From Isoetes taiwanensis (lineage: Eukaryota > Streptophyta > Lycopodiopsida > Isoetales > Isoetaceae), in the NCBI GenBank assembly GCA_021234155.1, contig JAJEKV010000483.1, forward strand, positions 1 to 64,000: a DNA stretch of 64,000 bases, in the 5' to 3' direction. Below the pieces are notes generated by a model, which ran no database searches, was not told the origin of the DNA, and saw only the letters and a program-made list of their open reading frames with translations. The translations under genes and the position numbers were made by a program. Positions 44,157-57,270 of the stretch are shown piece by piece. The first letter of the stretch is position 1. The number at the start of each line of letters is the position of its first letter.

Positions 44157-45629
44157 ATATGTAGCAATAACAGGGTGTTTTCTTTGTATTTTTGTACGCT
44201 TTTCACTAAGGTTTTTCTATGATTTCGTGATGTATTCAAATGGATGTACTAATGCGTACATCTAGAGTGCACCATTTCTGAGCCATTGATTTTAGCCTTT
44301 TTTCAATGGTCAACAACCAATGGCTCACAACAAAAGCCTTTTTTGTGCATGTGGTGCATAATGGGCACATGACGACCATTGATTTTAGCCTTTTTTTCCA
44401 ATGGTCAACAACCAATGGCTCACAACAAAAGCCCTCTTTTGTGTGTGTGGTGCATAATGGGCACATGAAGGGCTTGAAGGGCGCATAGTGCGGTTTCACG
44501 ACAACACATTTCTTATCCTAACTTTTTGATCTAGAGCTCTCGTTTGAGATGATTTTTATAGCGTTGGAAAGCTCTCTAGAGATCTTTTTGATAGTATATG
44601 ATATGGATATGTTTGGTTAACTTATCTATGCTAAAACAGCAATTTTTTGGCCGGGTTTGGTAGGCTTTCACATCCTACCAGCTGATTAATACAAGATTGC
44701 GCTATTGAATATTGTTTTATGGCTCATTCTGAATGAAGCTTGCAAAAACTTACCACGCATTTTTAGATTTTGAGGCAGTTATTAAGCAAATTCCAAGGCT
44801 TCTAGATCCTTGTGCTAACAAGCAGAAAAGTTTCCCAGTTTGGTTTCTCACGAGAAGAATCCATGGAGGCCAAAGGCTGCTGTTAAATTCCAGTTGAAAA
44901 ATGTTTGTGTATAGGTGTTGCAATCTTTATGACTTTCAGAATAATGGGATCAATCTGCTCTATTTTTATGGTAACTTTTACTTATGTTCTATTTGTTTTA
45001 TTGTGATCAAGTTCAAAAGCTACAGGTGATGAAAGCCTCAAATGAATTCTAGTCTTTTTCTGGTTTGAATTCTAAAATTTTTGTCACACTGGGGGGCGGG
45101 GGGTGACGTCCCTAAGGCCCCGAAGGGGCCAGAAATTTTTTTTTGCAACACAAACCATTAACATCCAACATATAAAAATTAAACCCCCCAACACATAACA
45201 ACCAATACATAACAACCAACACATAACAACCATTGACATTAACAACCAACACATAACTACCATTGACATTAATTAACACAACCATTGGGTCCAACACATT
45301 TAAATTAATATCCCCCTTAAACCCCCTTTGGTTTGGGTGCATATTCACACGGGGGATGACGTAGGGCAGCGAGAGACCTCATAATTGTATTTTGCACGTA
45401 CGAAATCAACACCATATAGTATTCTGCTTGAAATCTTATGGTATTTTGCGAATCTTGTTATACAGTATAGCAAATTTTGTACTTGCATACCCCACAAATG
45501 AGGAACTTTACATACGGTGTAGATTAAGGAATAAGGGGTGAATATGCCTATCCAACAGCTCTCATTGCCCGGAGTCACCCCCGTGTGAATATGCACCCAA
45601 ACCAAAGGGGGTTTAAGGGGGATTTTAAT
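44157..45629. mobile_element. DEF element, copy 5, right arm lost
   Basis: D, E and the left arm and spacer of F are present. At 45630 a truncated G2 module begins, and the distal right arm and the following R1 A block are missing. Confidence 0.65.
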
Positions 45630-45909
45630 CCTATCGATCCGAGACATCGGATCGCCATTCTAGAATGGAACGAGCATGCATGTTTTGCATGCATGCGGCC
45701 GGCGCATGCCCATTCTAATTGGGAGTTCGCTATTTTAGGCGCGTTTCTGCATCAACTCCTCATCGGCGCTTCCTCTTCTCTCTCAGCAGTACCTCTTTCT
45801 CTTTGAATTGTTTCCAGGCAGGGGAGGGGCTTCTCCCTGCCTGGTTTGACCAATTTGGCGTTTCTTTCATGCTGTCCTTTCTCGGCCTTTAGCCTTCGTC
45901 CTGTGACCA
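45630..45909 (+). mobile_element. truncated G2 module, copy 3, fused to R1 C block
   Basis: The first (X-type) module starts at the same AAT site as the others and breaks off after CCTTCGTCCTGTGACC. The sequence then continues in the middle of an R1 C block (GTCGAAAGTATGTACACCCT). Confidence 0.65.
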
Positions 45910-46369
45910 AATGTCGAAAGTATGTACACCCTAGCATCTATTACCTTACTGCAGAGGTAGATTTATTATCTTTATTTCACTTGTTTGTAGATAGTAGCTT
46001 AAAGATCCCACCTTTAAAGAAACTGTTGAATGAAGAGAAACTGCCGATGAGAGGCTAATACAGGAACAATGAATAAGTAGCATCGATTAGAACAATCTTA
46101 TGGTCTTTAAAATGCATGCATCCTCGCCTTGCCCATAGTGGCGATTCAGGCAAATTGATCAATGCAATTATTTGGTCATATATAATATCCATGTGTTGAT
46201 GGAAAATTAAGTAATAACAAATGTCTTTTAGAAAATTGTGATAAGCTTTTAAAATCATAGCTTTCTCACAACGGTGACATGTTGTGCTATCAATTTTTCT
46301 CATAGAAGGAAGGACGGAAGTATAGAACGGATATTCAAAAGTCAGACACGGGATGAGTTCGAGCAACTA
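45910..46369 (-). mobile_element. R1 C-block tail, copy 7
   Basis: Only the distal part of C is present, starting in GTCGAAAG and ending at GAGCAACTA before DEF copy 6. A deletion of about 2.5 kb relative to the neighbouring units is implied. Confidence 0.6.
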
Positions 46370-47946
46370 ATATGTAGCAATAATGGTGTTTTCTTTTTGT
46401 TTTTTGCACGCTTTTTCACTAAGGTTTTTCTATGATTTCGTGATGTATTCAAATGGATGTACTAATGCGTACATCTAGAGTGCACCATTTCTGAGCCATT
46501 GATTTTTAGCCTTTTTTTTTCAAATGTCAACAACCAATGGCTCACAACAAAAGCCTTTTTTTGTGCATGTGGTGCATAATGGGCACATGACGGGCCATTG
46601 ATTTTAGCCTTTTTTTTTCCAATGGTCAACAACCAATGGCTCACAACAAAAGCCCTCTTTTTTTGTGTGTGTGGTGCATAATGGGCACATGAAGGGCTTG
46701 AAGGGCGCATGTAGTGCGGTTTCCATGCCCGACAACACATTTCTTATCCTAACTTTTGATCTAGAGCCTCTTTTGAGATGATTTTTTAAGCGTTGGAAAG
46801 CTCTCTCCGAGATCTTTTTGATAGTGTATGATATGGATATGTTTGGTTAAGTTATCTATGCTAAAACAACAATTTTTTGGCCGGGTTTGGTAGGCTTTCA
46901 CATCCTACCAGCTGATTAATACAAGATTGCGCTATTGGATATTGTTTTATGGCTCATTCTGAATGAAGCTTGCAAAAAATTACCATGCATTTTTAGATTT
47001 TGAGGCAGTTATTAAGCAAATTCCAAGGCTTCTAGATCCTTGTGCTAACAAAGCGAGTAAAAGTTTCAGTTTGGTTTCTCACGACAAGAATCCATGGAGG
47101 CCAAAGGCTGCTGTTAAATTCCAGTTGAAAAATGTTTGTGTATGGGTGTTGCAAGCTTTATGACTTTCAGAATAATGGGATCAATCTGCTCTATTTTTAT
47201 GGTAACTTTTACTTATGTTCTATTTGTTTTATTGTGATCAAGTTCAAAAGCTATGGTGATGAAAGCCCTCAAATGAATTCTAGTCTTTTTTCTCGCTTTG
47301 AATTCTAAACTTTTTGTCACAAAAGGGCGGGGAGGGGGGTGGCGTTCCTAAGGCCACGAAGGGAATTTTTTTTTTTTGTAACACAAACCATTAACATCCA
47401 ACATATAAAAATTAAATCCCCCAACACATAACAACCAATACATAACAACCAACACATAACAACCATTAACATTAACCAACACATAACTACCATTGACATT
47501 ATTAACACGACCATTGGGTCCAACACATTTAAATTAAAATCCCCTTAAACACCCTTTGGTTCACATTGTGGGGTGACGTAGGGCGGCCAGAGCCCTCATA
47601 ATTGTATTTTCCACGTATTTAAATCAACACTATATAGTATTCCGCTTGAAATCTTATAGTATTTTTGCGAATCTTGTTATACAAAGATAGCAAATTTTGT
47701 ACTTGCATACTCCACAAATGAGGAACTTTACATATAGTGTAGATTAAGGAATAAGGGGTGAATATGCCTATTCAATGCTCTCTCGTGCCCGGAGTCACCC
47801 CCTGGTGAATATGCACCTGCACCAAAAGGGGTTTAAGGGGATTTTAATTTAAATGTGTTGGACCCAATGGTTGTGTTAATTAACGCCAATGGTAGTTATG
47901 TGTTGGTTGTTAATGTCAATAATTTGTTATGTGTTGGTAGTTATGT
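46370..47946. mobile_element. DEF element, copy 6
   Basis: D (46370-46745), E (to about 47320) and an uninterrupted fold-back F (about 47420-47946) are present. It has no G2 insert, so it descends from a unit that was never hit or from recombination with an empty copy. Confidence 0.65.
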
Positions 47947-49512
47947 GTTGTCTAGAAAATGATATAAGGAGTTACCTTAGGCTTTGCCAAGTTGACCCGC
48001 AAGACTCCAATGTCCGGTAAAAGTGCTTTGTGCATCCATATACTTGTTGGGGTGTGAGCTAACGGTCAAAATCATCCGCATATATCAATCGTCTAATGAT
48101 ACGACTAGTGAGCCGAGCCCCTCCCCATCCATGCAAGGCAAGCCATCCTTCCACTTGATCAATATATAGTCCAAATAGCATGGGGGATATTGGACATCCC
48201 CCCACACTCCTATATTACCGTTGATAGAGTGGTACGATGGATGGGCATTCGTGACTATTTTATACCTTTGCATTTTCAGTTAAGTATGGGATGCTGGAAA
48301 GCCTAATAAGAAAGATATTGTTTAGGATTATTCTATTAGAGTTGACCTTGACTACACATTAGACTTTGTCTTAGATTGAATTGAGAATAGAAGAATTAGG
48401 ACTGCTAGAAAGAAGATAAATAATTACAGATAAGAGAAAAGAAGTTCCACTACAAAATTGTTATTGCCTGACTGGAACATAAGGTTAGCTAATGGTGCTT
48501 AGACATACGTCAATTTATTGCTGGAAAGAGATTTATAAGAAGAAGGTTCATGTCCATCAAAATCTTCTTGTATATGCTTTCAATCCTTGTAGTCAAAATA
48601 AATTGCGAGTTCGTTACATTCCAACTAGAATGCTCCCGAACAGTTTTAGACATGAGCTAATTTGGCACTTCTTGGAGAAGAGGAAGCTTGGTCTATAGGG
48701 CAATGTCATCGTTTTGAGTCCATTGACAGAGTCAATTCATAGTTCCCAAGCCGAGGAGTTGCCCTCCATCCCCTGGGCCTTCAGAAGAGGACATTTGAGG
48801 CAAGCCGCTTCAGAAGGATTTTTAGGATCCATCTTCTAACGACAAGGCCCTCTCTCTATGTGATGACATGGTGCAGATCCTGGTTGAATTTGGCATAGGC
48901 AAGGGTGCAAAAACACCTACCACCATTCTAGGCACAACTTGTTGTTGGGCACCCGAGCTGTCACACTTCCCCAAGTCGAACAAGACCAAGACTTTGCGTG
49001 GCTATCTCACCAGTGGGGAGAGGCTAGACCTAGGAGATAGACCTCAAAAAAGACCATGAGGCAACCTTTTCTTCTAGGGTGTCGTACGCTAATGCCCACT
49101 TGCAGAGCTCACTCGCCTATTCGACCATTGAATCCTTCATTCATTCCTCTTGAATCCTCCAAGGCTTGAAATACAAGCTTGCGTTTAGTTGTCCCACTCT
49201 GATTTCTTTTGAAAGATAGGGTCCTCTAAATTGCTCTGACCTTTAGTGGTGTCATCCCTATTTCATACACCATTGTTGCTGGGTGAGGTTATTTTAGAGT
49301 GCGCATATTTTGTATCTATGGGAGCTCAGAAAGTACTTAGAAAAGTATTAAAACATTGGGTACTTTGAAGGCTTCATAAGACCTTATTAAACATGGAGTT
49401 TGAATGCGGATGCAATATTTCTTGTTTCTAACATCAACGTCTTCATATGAAGTTGAGCATTAAAGTGTTTTTTATTTCGATTTTTTGAAGCGATTATGAA
49501 AAGTAGAAGATG
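47947..49512 (-). mobile_element. R1 repeat, copy 8 (A, A', B, C), split by H copy 2
   Basis: A full A-A'-B-C order with B (about 48477-49205) is retained. The GCPxSP loop is nearly readable on the minus strand. C is cut at TTAA (49513-49516) by H copy 2 and resumes at 62029 with TTAAGTACTCAAAG. Confidence 0.65.
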
Positions 49513-52149
49513 TTAACACTAGAGTTGTCCCTTGATGGACCATAAATGGTTCATTTGTACAGTTTGCTTTTAAATTTTATAAAATCAACGACATAAAATT
49601 CAGTTAAACCCTTTCTACATGTTAATATATGGCAGTCATGTTGCACAGGAAAAATAGTTAAAAATGCATATATCCCTAAAATTGAAAGTTATGCTTAGGT
49701 GAATGAAGGGGGGTCAACTCCAGTTTGCTTCATGTTTACATAATGTAAAACTGTCTCAATAAAAGGATTTTTTTGATTTTTTTCATTATAATGGTATTTT
49801 TCTATACGAGATAAGGATAAATACACAAAAAACCTTGTTCCAATCTAAAGTCTAGAAAGGAAGATATAGTCAGTCAAATATGACAAGGTCAAAACAATTT
49901 TCTGTCTTCTGTGGACCAATAATGGTTCCCAGAAGGCTGTTTCAATTAAAATTCTACAACTTTTGCATGAAAAATGATTTTTTACTTCAAATTTGGTATA
50001 TAAGTAGTTGACTAATTGCATCATGCATAAAAAATATTTGTTGGCCTGTAAGTTGAAGGTTCGTCTTTGACATATAGTAACAATTTTAAGTGACTTTTAA
50101 TTGATGCTTATTTTGTTATATTTGAAGGAAATTTATTGAAATAGTATGTCATTGAAAAAATCATATATGAATGCGTGTATGGATATGAAACCAATGAAAA
50201 ATCAAGTAAAGAAAAAGAGCAAAAGGCACGATCATGATAAATCAATAAAGGTTTCTGTACCTAAGACTATTACTGGTCCACAGGTTTATTTTAACTTAAT
50301 AACTTCTTTACCTTAGTCGATCTCAAGCTGAATTTTAGGATATCAGTATTTCATGAGCCCTCTATCAATAAAAAATATCTATTGCTAGGTTTGGGCTAAA
50401 ACTTTTAGTATTAGTTTCAAGTTATCATAAAATATTTTCCATATTTGATCTTTAGATTTATGCCTTGAAAATGAACTAACACCATATTTCAAAGCTTCCC
50501 AAAGTTAAGAAAGCAATGCAAGATGAACCAAGGAAAAATATGAAAAGGTATGACTAAAGAAGATCAAGATAGACTGTTATGCCGATGCCAATTATTGGTC
50601 CACATGACCTCTCATTTAAAAGAATAGAATAGAATAGCCCATTGTATGGGTCCCATGACCTATTGGTCTCCGTGGATGTTAAAAAATCTATTCTATTCAT
50701 TTAAAAGTCAAGAACATCATCATCTTAATCAATTCTTTAGAATATAGTTTATACCATATTATCTATGATAACATTAGTTGATTAGGGAGGATTATCTATC
50801 TAAAAGGTGATATCGAAGCACAAAAATTAAGTAATTAAAGGCTACTTTGAATGTATGAGAATGTCCATTTACACCTTTCAAAGATTATCTTATAGACGAT
50901 GAGAAATCATAATATCATTATAGGGGACAAAATAAATAAAGCGAGCGCAAATAAATAGAGAAATTTTCTCAATCCAGTTGGTTTAATCCTTGACCTATAA
51001 ATAGTCCATGCTTATTTATATTCAAATCTTGTATATCTCTAATATATAATTGTAATACGGAGGATAAGGGGGCAGCTTGGAGGTAAGCGCTATTATTACG
51101 GAAGTTTATATTTTTGGTTATTGTTGTACACGTGTAGACCTGTAAAATATTTGGGAGAGATTAAACCTGTCAGAAGTTGACATCTATACCCTGGTCTAGC
51201 TTTAAAATGTACACGTGTAAGACCCAAAAATTCTAAGAACAGTATGGAGTTTTCTGGAAGCTCCATTCACATGGCAGAGGGTCCATGCCTTGAGAGTTCC
51301 GGATCAGTGTCGGACCTTCTCGATTGTTCTTTTTGTTGGTATAAAAGCATAGGATGGGGGCGTGTGTTGAGCCACAGTAAAAATCGAAAGCCGCCTAGGG
51401 TTAGCGGACTGATGGATGTTTCAAGAATCGAAATACACAAAGGTCGAACAGATTACCGAGAGGTTTCGCTGGGTGTCTAAGAAATTCGATACTACCAAGT
51501 CGCTATTTGTGGGCTCCAAAGTTGGATTCTTTGATTCTTGCTGAAAACAGAGCATATTTGGAGAGGAACAAAGCATTCGTCATCATCGGCGGGGTGGACA
51601 CTAAGAAATTGAACCTCAAGGTCGAGGGGATGAGGAGGAGGCTTAGCGCAAAGAATCTTGATAAATTTGTGAAGTTCTGGGAAAAATGGGCTTTTTGTAT
51701 GAATCTATGGTTTTGAAGACCTGATCTTAGGATATTACCAACTCCGAGAGCAAACAGACGGGAGATTTGGTTGAGGCCACCTTAACAAGGCGTGCATGAG
51801 TGAGTTTCTTTTCGTGGGTTCTTTCCGTTGATGCCTTTTTTTCCTTGATTCCATCGAGGGATCTAAAATCTATTGTTTAATATCATATTCTTAAACACGC
51901 ATAACATTGTAATGTCGGAATAGGGTCGTTCTGCAGTTTTAACCGACATCATGGTTCACGTAAAATGATGTTAAGTTCTATTCGTGACCGTATTGAAAGA
52001 CCGGTTTTCCGCCCACTAAATTATTATCCAATGATTGATTTGTAAGAAATACACGATGGCCTTCGTTGTAGTTAATATTTTTGTGGAATGAGTATTAAAT
52101 TTGATTTTTTGACGTAACATGGGAACTAAAGGCTCCCCGGACAAAAGCA

Positions 52150-52225
52150 AAACAATAGATGTCCCGACCATGTTTATCGGTGGTGATGTCCAAAACCATG
52201 TTTATCATCGGTGATGATGATGTAG
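52150..52225. repeat. local duplication, about 36 bp
   Basis: ACCATGTTTATCGGTGGTGA and ACCATGTTTATCATCGGTGA lie about 35 bp apart, ending in a short GATGATGATG run. A similar small duplication of CACATATAGATAGAAT is at 52419-52450. Confidence 0.65.
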
Positions 52226-53529
52226 TCTGACTTTCCAGGGGGCAAAGGAGTTTATACATGGTGGAGATTTTTCTAAAGTCAATTTGTAAACCTCCGGGAT
52301 ACCATTGTGATTGAAGATCGGGCCATTTCATGCATCAAGAGAAAGCATCTCAGGTCAACATGGTGGCCTCCTCGCCTAGGCAGAAAGACCATTTTTAGAA
52401 TGGCATTAATTCATCCTCACATATAGATAGAATCACATATAGATAGAATGTTGCATTATTTGTTTCCATTGCAAAAACTTGATACTTACCCATGATATTT
52501 GGAACATGGGATAATATGTGAATCCATTTGAGTTTAGATATTGCCGAAATATGGAGTTTATACAGATTATTCTGTCTGAAACTACTAAATGATACTTTTT
52601 ATGAAATATATATTGTAGCAAGAAAGCATAATTATTGGTCCAACCTTTGCTAAAACGTCAAGACCATGTGGGCACTATGTAGGAAATTCATCTAGCACTC
52701 ATACCCTTTGGGGTTGTTAAATATTGTTTCAAGTTAATGGGGTGAAACCCCATTGGCTATTAAATTGAACCTTTAGAATTTATGTTGGGGTTTGGTTGGT
52801 GTATGCATGAAGTGTGAAGTCCAAGCGAAGATCTTCTATGTGAAATCCAAGCAAAGATTTTTTATCGTGGAGTTGCAAGAAATTATGATGACAACAAACT
52901 CACAAACTCACGTTGCCTTCTAGTGAACTCTCTAGAGCAGATTCCAAATATTGTTTTTTCTGTCCTAAGACTTCCATTCCATGAAGAACGTTGCCAAGTT
53001 CTCGGTAAATTGATATAATATCATGAAGATTCAACTCTTGAACATGAAGATTACATAAAAGAAATTGTCAGGACCACCCCATCATATGAGCTTTTCAAAA
53101 TTTTGTTCTCTCTCTTTTTTATCGTTCTTCTTTTTGGTGTTCTCACTTTGCTCACGAAGTTCTAGTCGATAGGCATGTATCAATAGGTGAAGATGGAACA
53201 ATCTATACTTTTTGAACTCATAGTTTTACTTTCTAGATTGTTTAGACCCAAAATTATTTATCTACCAACAAATGAGCTATGTCATTGTGCAGTAATACAT
53301 TATCTCAATGGTTGTGTCCATAGTCTAAAAAAACAGACAAAAATACAATGTGCTAATTGTTGTCCAAAAGTATTGCTAACTATTATCCCAAAATGCATAT
53401 GCTAGGCTAAATTCTAAATTATATGACAATTGCTTTGCACTGACGGGTATAATAATCCTATCTTCACTGCCAATTAGCTAGTCCAAAACCATCTTAAATC
53501 TCTTATGCTCATAAGCACCCACTAAAAGA

Positions 53530-53549
53530 ACAAACCAGCGGCGGCGACT
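53530..53549. repeat. GC-rich perfect hairpin at CACTA-type end
   Basis: GCGGCGGC and GCCGCCGC pair around GACT in an otherwise AT-rich setting, immediately inside the CACTACAAGAA-like terminus. Confidence 0.7.
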
Positions 53550-53995
53550 GCCGCCGCGACAAATTCTTGTAGTATATTATTCTAACATGAAATTTAAGAT
53601 ATATATTGCCAACAAAGGTTCAAATTTACAAAAGTTATAACCTATCATAAAAGTTGATCTACATGTACTATGGTCCTACTTAGACTACAACACTTTGGAG
53701 CAGCCTCACATTGACTAAACTTATAATAGTGGAAAGTAAGTAGGTTTCTCCATTTTTTTTCTAATAAGACCACACCAAGAACCTCAATATCCTTTTTTAT
53801 CATATATTATACCATTTAAAAGGCTTATAGGAGAAATGTAATGCAATAAGTTAATATTTTAGATAAACTAGAAAAACAGGTACAAAAAGTCTTTTGATCT
53901 ATTTAATTATAGTCATGGCTAAACTTCGTGATATTGTCCTCCACTCATCAATAACCAGCACTACCTACATCATTGTTGAGTTTTAGGCCTATCTT

Positions 53996-54054
53996 CTATC
54001 TATCTATATCTATATCTATATCTATATCTATATCTATATCTATATCTATATATA
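53996..54054. repeat. (TATATC)n microsatellite at the Helitron 5' end
   Basis: Roughly eight TATATC/TATC units run into TATATATAATAATAAAGG. The expansion sits at the Helitron start itself. Confidence 0.85.
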
Positions 54055-54906
54055 ATAATAAAGGCGTTTTGTGATAGTCTGTGCGCAATCTTGCACGTTG
54101 AATTTTTTAAAATTATTTTTATCCCTTCGATTTATCTGCGGTAGACGGTTTTCTTGTCTCTTTGACCCCTCTCACGGCTCCTGGAGTCAGACCCCTCTTT
54201 TCAGGCAGAGCTTGAGCTTGGAACACGAAGCAATAATCTACATTCTTGGTAAATACATAACTTGCTCCTGCATGCATGTGCAAATTGTCGCAAAGTAAAA
54301 ATTTCGGGTTCCCATGTGCCTTTTCTGGTAATTTCGTTAGGGTTCCTTCGATTCTAGGATTACTTCCGGTTCTAGGTGTCGCTTCTATAAGCAATGGCAT
54401 TATAAATTGGTGCTTAAAATGGAAATGCAGGGTCAGACTATTTCTTCTTCAGCTTGGGGCTTCAAGTTTGCATTTCACTTATGGGCCGGGTTGCATTAAT
54501 CGGATCTTGTTTCTTGAAGCGACCACTATCATCAATCCAAACGCCAAGCAAATGTAAGGGCATCCCGCTTGCTTCGTGTGATTTTTATCCTCGCCGCCAT
54601 GGCATAATAAGCCATGTTTTTTTTTCATTTTTAACCCGATGATAATATGGTGATGATTTTTTATTCATTGATTTGTATCCCATTTTTGCATAGTAGCAGA
54701 TCCAGACATAATTGCTTACTTGGCAATTTATGGTTTTCCTTAGTTAGCATGTCAATTAGCAAATAGTAGAAACATTGCATAAAAAAATGTGAGAATGTAT
54801 TAGCAAATGATGTAGTACTTCTTCTGCACCTTGTCATAGTCCGATCACCGCTTGTTCATTAATAGGGACCACTAAATTTTGTCAACTGTGATACTTTTTT
54901 CTCCAG

Positions 54907-55047
54907 ATGGAACGAAATTCATCAGCGTTGGTTCAGATAAGAAAGGTTTTATTTATGATGGTAAGACAGGCGACAAGATTGGTAAGTTATCAGCAGATGC
55001 AGGGCATGTTGGTAGTATATATGCTGCTTGTTGGAGTCCTAAGTAGA
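54907..55047 (+). pseudogene. AIP1: captured AIP1 (actin-interacting protein 1) exon fragment
   Basis: After a good acceptor (TTTTTTCTCCAG) the frame reads [46 protein letters not shown] and then TAG. This is the conserved WD-repeat stretch of AIP1/WDR1 (DGxKFISVSSDKKGxIYDGKTGxKIGEL...GSIYAVSWSPD), a cofilin partner that speeds actin filament disassembly. Only one exon is present and it hits a stop, so it is a captured fragment rather than a gene. Confidence 0.8.
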
Positions 55048-55109
55048 GTTCTATAACAATTCTTCTAACCAATAATTCTGGAGGTCGACCATTTCCTTAC
55101 TTTGAATAC

Positions 55110-55388
55110 TGGTTTAGAAGCCATATATTTTCCCATAGACTTAAAAAGCTCACGGCCTGCTTCTACCCAGTCCATGTGGCTACATGTAGAAAGAACAGAA
55201 ATGAAGGTGACTTTATCTGGCTTGATCCCATGTTGTTGCATTTTGCCAAAGTAGAAGAAGGTCTTGCTAGCATTGCCATGCTGAGTATTGCCTGAAATTA
55301 ATGCATTCCATGAGATAACATCATGTCATCCTGTTAAAAGCTTTATTGCATCATCAATACTACCACATTTTGCAGCCATAATATTGGA
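55110..55388 (-). pseudogene. captured PPR (PLS-type) fragment
   Basis: The minus strand reads NIMAAKCGSIDDAIKLL, an in-frame TGA, then HDVISWNALISGNTQHG, NASKTFFYFGKMQQHGIKPD, KVTFISVLSTCSHMDWVEAG. This is two to three pentatricopeptide repeats of the plant PLS class (MYAKCGxxxxAxxLF, DVxSWNxLIxGxxxHG, xxPDxVTFxxVLxACSHxGLVxxG). PLS proteins act in organelle RNA editing. It is truncated at both ends, opposite in orientation to the AIP1 piece. Confidence 0.8.
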
Positions 55389-56749
55389 TTCCACATTTTA
55401 ATATGCCTAAATGTTTATTTATGGATCCTTTTTGCGGGCCACATTATGGATCCTTTTTGTCGGGCCAATAGCGTGTCTCACTTCATGTCCGGATGAAACA
55501 AGTTATAAGTGGCAAATGAGCGTATTTTAAGGTGAGGCTCTCCATTGACATTTGAGAAAGGCATTCTTCCAATGCCCGGTGATACACTAGATGCACGATA
55601 GGTGAAGTTTGTCTTCAAATTATGTATCCAATGTTGACATCTCTTTGTACATGATCAACCGTGATTTGTTTTACTTGTAACACTATCTTCTTCCATGATT
55701 CTTTGTCCAAAGATCAATCAATGGTTGCAGCCATGTGTAGAACGATGCATCTTTGGGAACCAAAGTATTGTCGATGGGTTATAGTTGAAAGAGCTGGTAT
55801 GGGTGACAATATCCGGGCTTGTGTAAGGGTAGTACAATGGATGATTTTAATTCCCACGAAAGAAAGTGTTTTATCCAAAGATCAAGTGAATTTTGAACCA
55901 CCAAATTTCTCCTTCCCCGATTTATTAGACCTTACGTGATTCACTCTAGAATGACATATGTAGCATACATATCAACATGGATAATGCCTACAATGGTATC
56001 TACAATAGTATCCGAATCAAGTTCAAATTTAGGCCAGTGCCCATGGAGTAGTCCCTCATGCTTTACGATGACCAAATGATAGTCCCTTCCAACGCTGTGA
56101 AGATGCACAACTATCTAACCGCACGCGGATAGGCAATATTGAAACCAACACAATGACATGTGTATCATGGGTCTTGTAGAAAATGGCCTAGATTTGGACA
56201 TATTGTGTGCCGCTTGAATGTGATATTTTTGGGCAAGCTTTATCGTGTTTCTCTCACAGATAAATTTTGCTTATTTTTGTTGTAACTTTAATTTTGTCTT
56301 CAAGAACAAAGACGGTTTGACCGCAAATTGACTGTCTCGTTGTTTCTTTTGTTCCTCTTTGTGCAGTGCCATTAACAATATATCCCAAAGAAGTCCATTT
56401 TAATTACTACGTAAGTGCTTCTAAGGGAGGATTTCATCTCACGCTTTTTTCTCTCGCTTTTGCGGTGTCGCATCAAGGGCACCCAAGAATATGTAGAAAA
56501 GGGCATTGACATGCATGCCAAGGGTGGATTATATCTCCGGTTTATGCCAGAAAGCAATTTCTACATCCAATGTCACATCATAAATCCAATTAAGTTAGGG
56601 ACAAAAGCCACAAAACCGTAGGATTGGACGTAAATTCGATGGGAACCTCGATATAGATACATAGTATCGCTTTCTTTAAATGTGGCAATGCAAAGTCAAT
56701 ATCGAAGATAAGCATATTCATGATTACATCATTGAAAGAAGCCTAAATG

Positions 56750-57270
56750 GAGATAAGTTCTAGGGAACCATCTTATTCAGATGTATGGACAATGCGTAGC
56801 TTTGGAAGATGCCGTGCACGCTTTTTGACAATATGCCAAACAGAATAGTGATTCATGGAATATGATGCCGCAGCCTTTTATACTCAATATAAGATATGAT
56901 GGAGGCATGGCCACTCTTTAGTGAATTGGCTCAGCCTGATATGGTTTTGTAGACGTCAATGCTTTTTGGTTTCATAGAACAAAGAGGAATTGACATAGCC
57001 CTGGAATGCAATACTTATCGCGATATGCCCCAAGACAAATTTTGAAAATGCTTTTAGAGAAATGCCACATTGGGATATGGTTTCTTGGAATGCCATGCTT
57101 GCAGCCTTTGTACTCAAAGAGATGGAGACCTTGAAAGAGCCGTAATCTCTTTAATCAAATGCCAAAGAATGACGGTGTCATTGAATACAATGATAATGGC
57201 ACGCACAAGACGGAGATATCGACTGTGTTTGGAAGTGTTTTGATTAAATTCCAAGACGAGATGTTGTTTC
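56750..57270 (+). pseudogene. captured PPR fragment, frameshifted
   Basis: Plus-strand frames give NHLIQMYGQCVALEDAVHAF, later MPHWDMVSWNAMLAAFVLK and IPRRDVVSW-like phrases. These are PLS-type PPR units (NxLIxMYxxCGxxxDAxxxF, DMVSWNAML). Several stops and shifts separate them. It appears distinct from the minus-strand PPR piece, so the element took up PPR sequence twice or one locus was rearranged. Confidence 0.65.

Larger units (their letters stand above)
51016..53574. mobile_element. insertion in H copy 2 with a CACTA-type right terminus
   Basis: H homology stops near 51015 and returns near 53575. The right end carries CGACAAATTCTTGTAGTA (about 53551-53568). Its reverse complement, TACTACAAGAATTTGTC, is the En/Spm-type CACTACAAGAA terminus with one change. 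A perfect GC hairpin GCGGCGGC-GACT-GCCGCCGC lies just inside. No matching left end is visible, so it is probably deleted. The interior has a TATA-like GGTATAAAAGC near 51338, two TACACGTGTA-type G-boxes (near 51128 and 51210) and no recognised protein. Confidence 0.5.
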
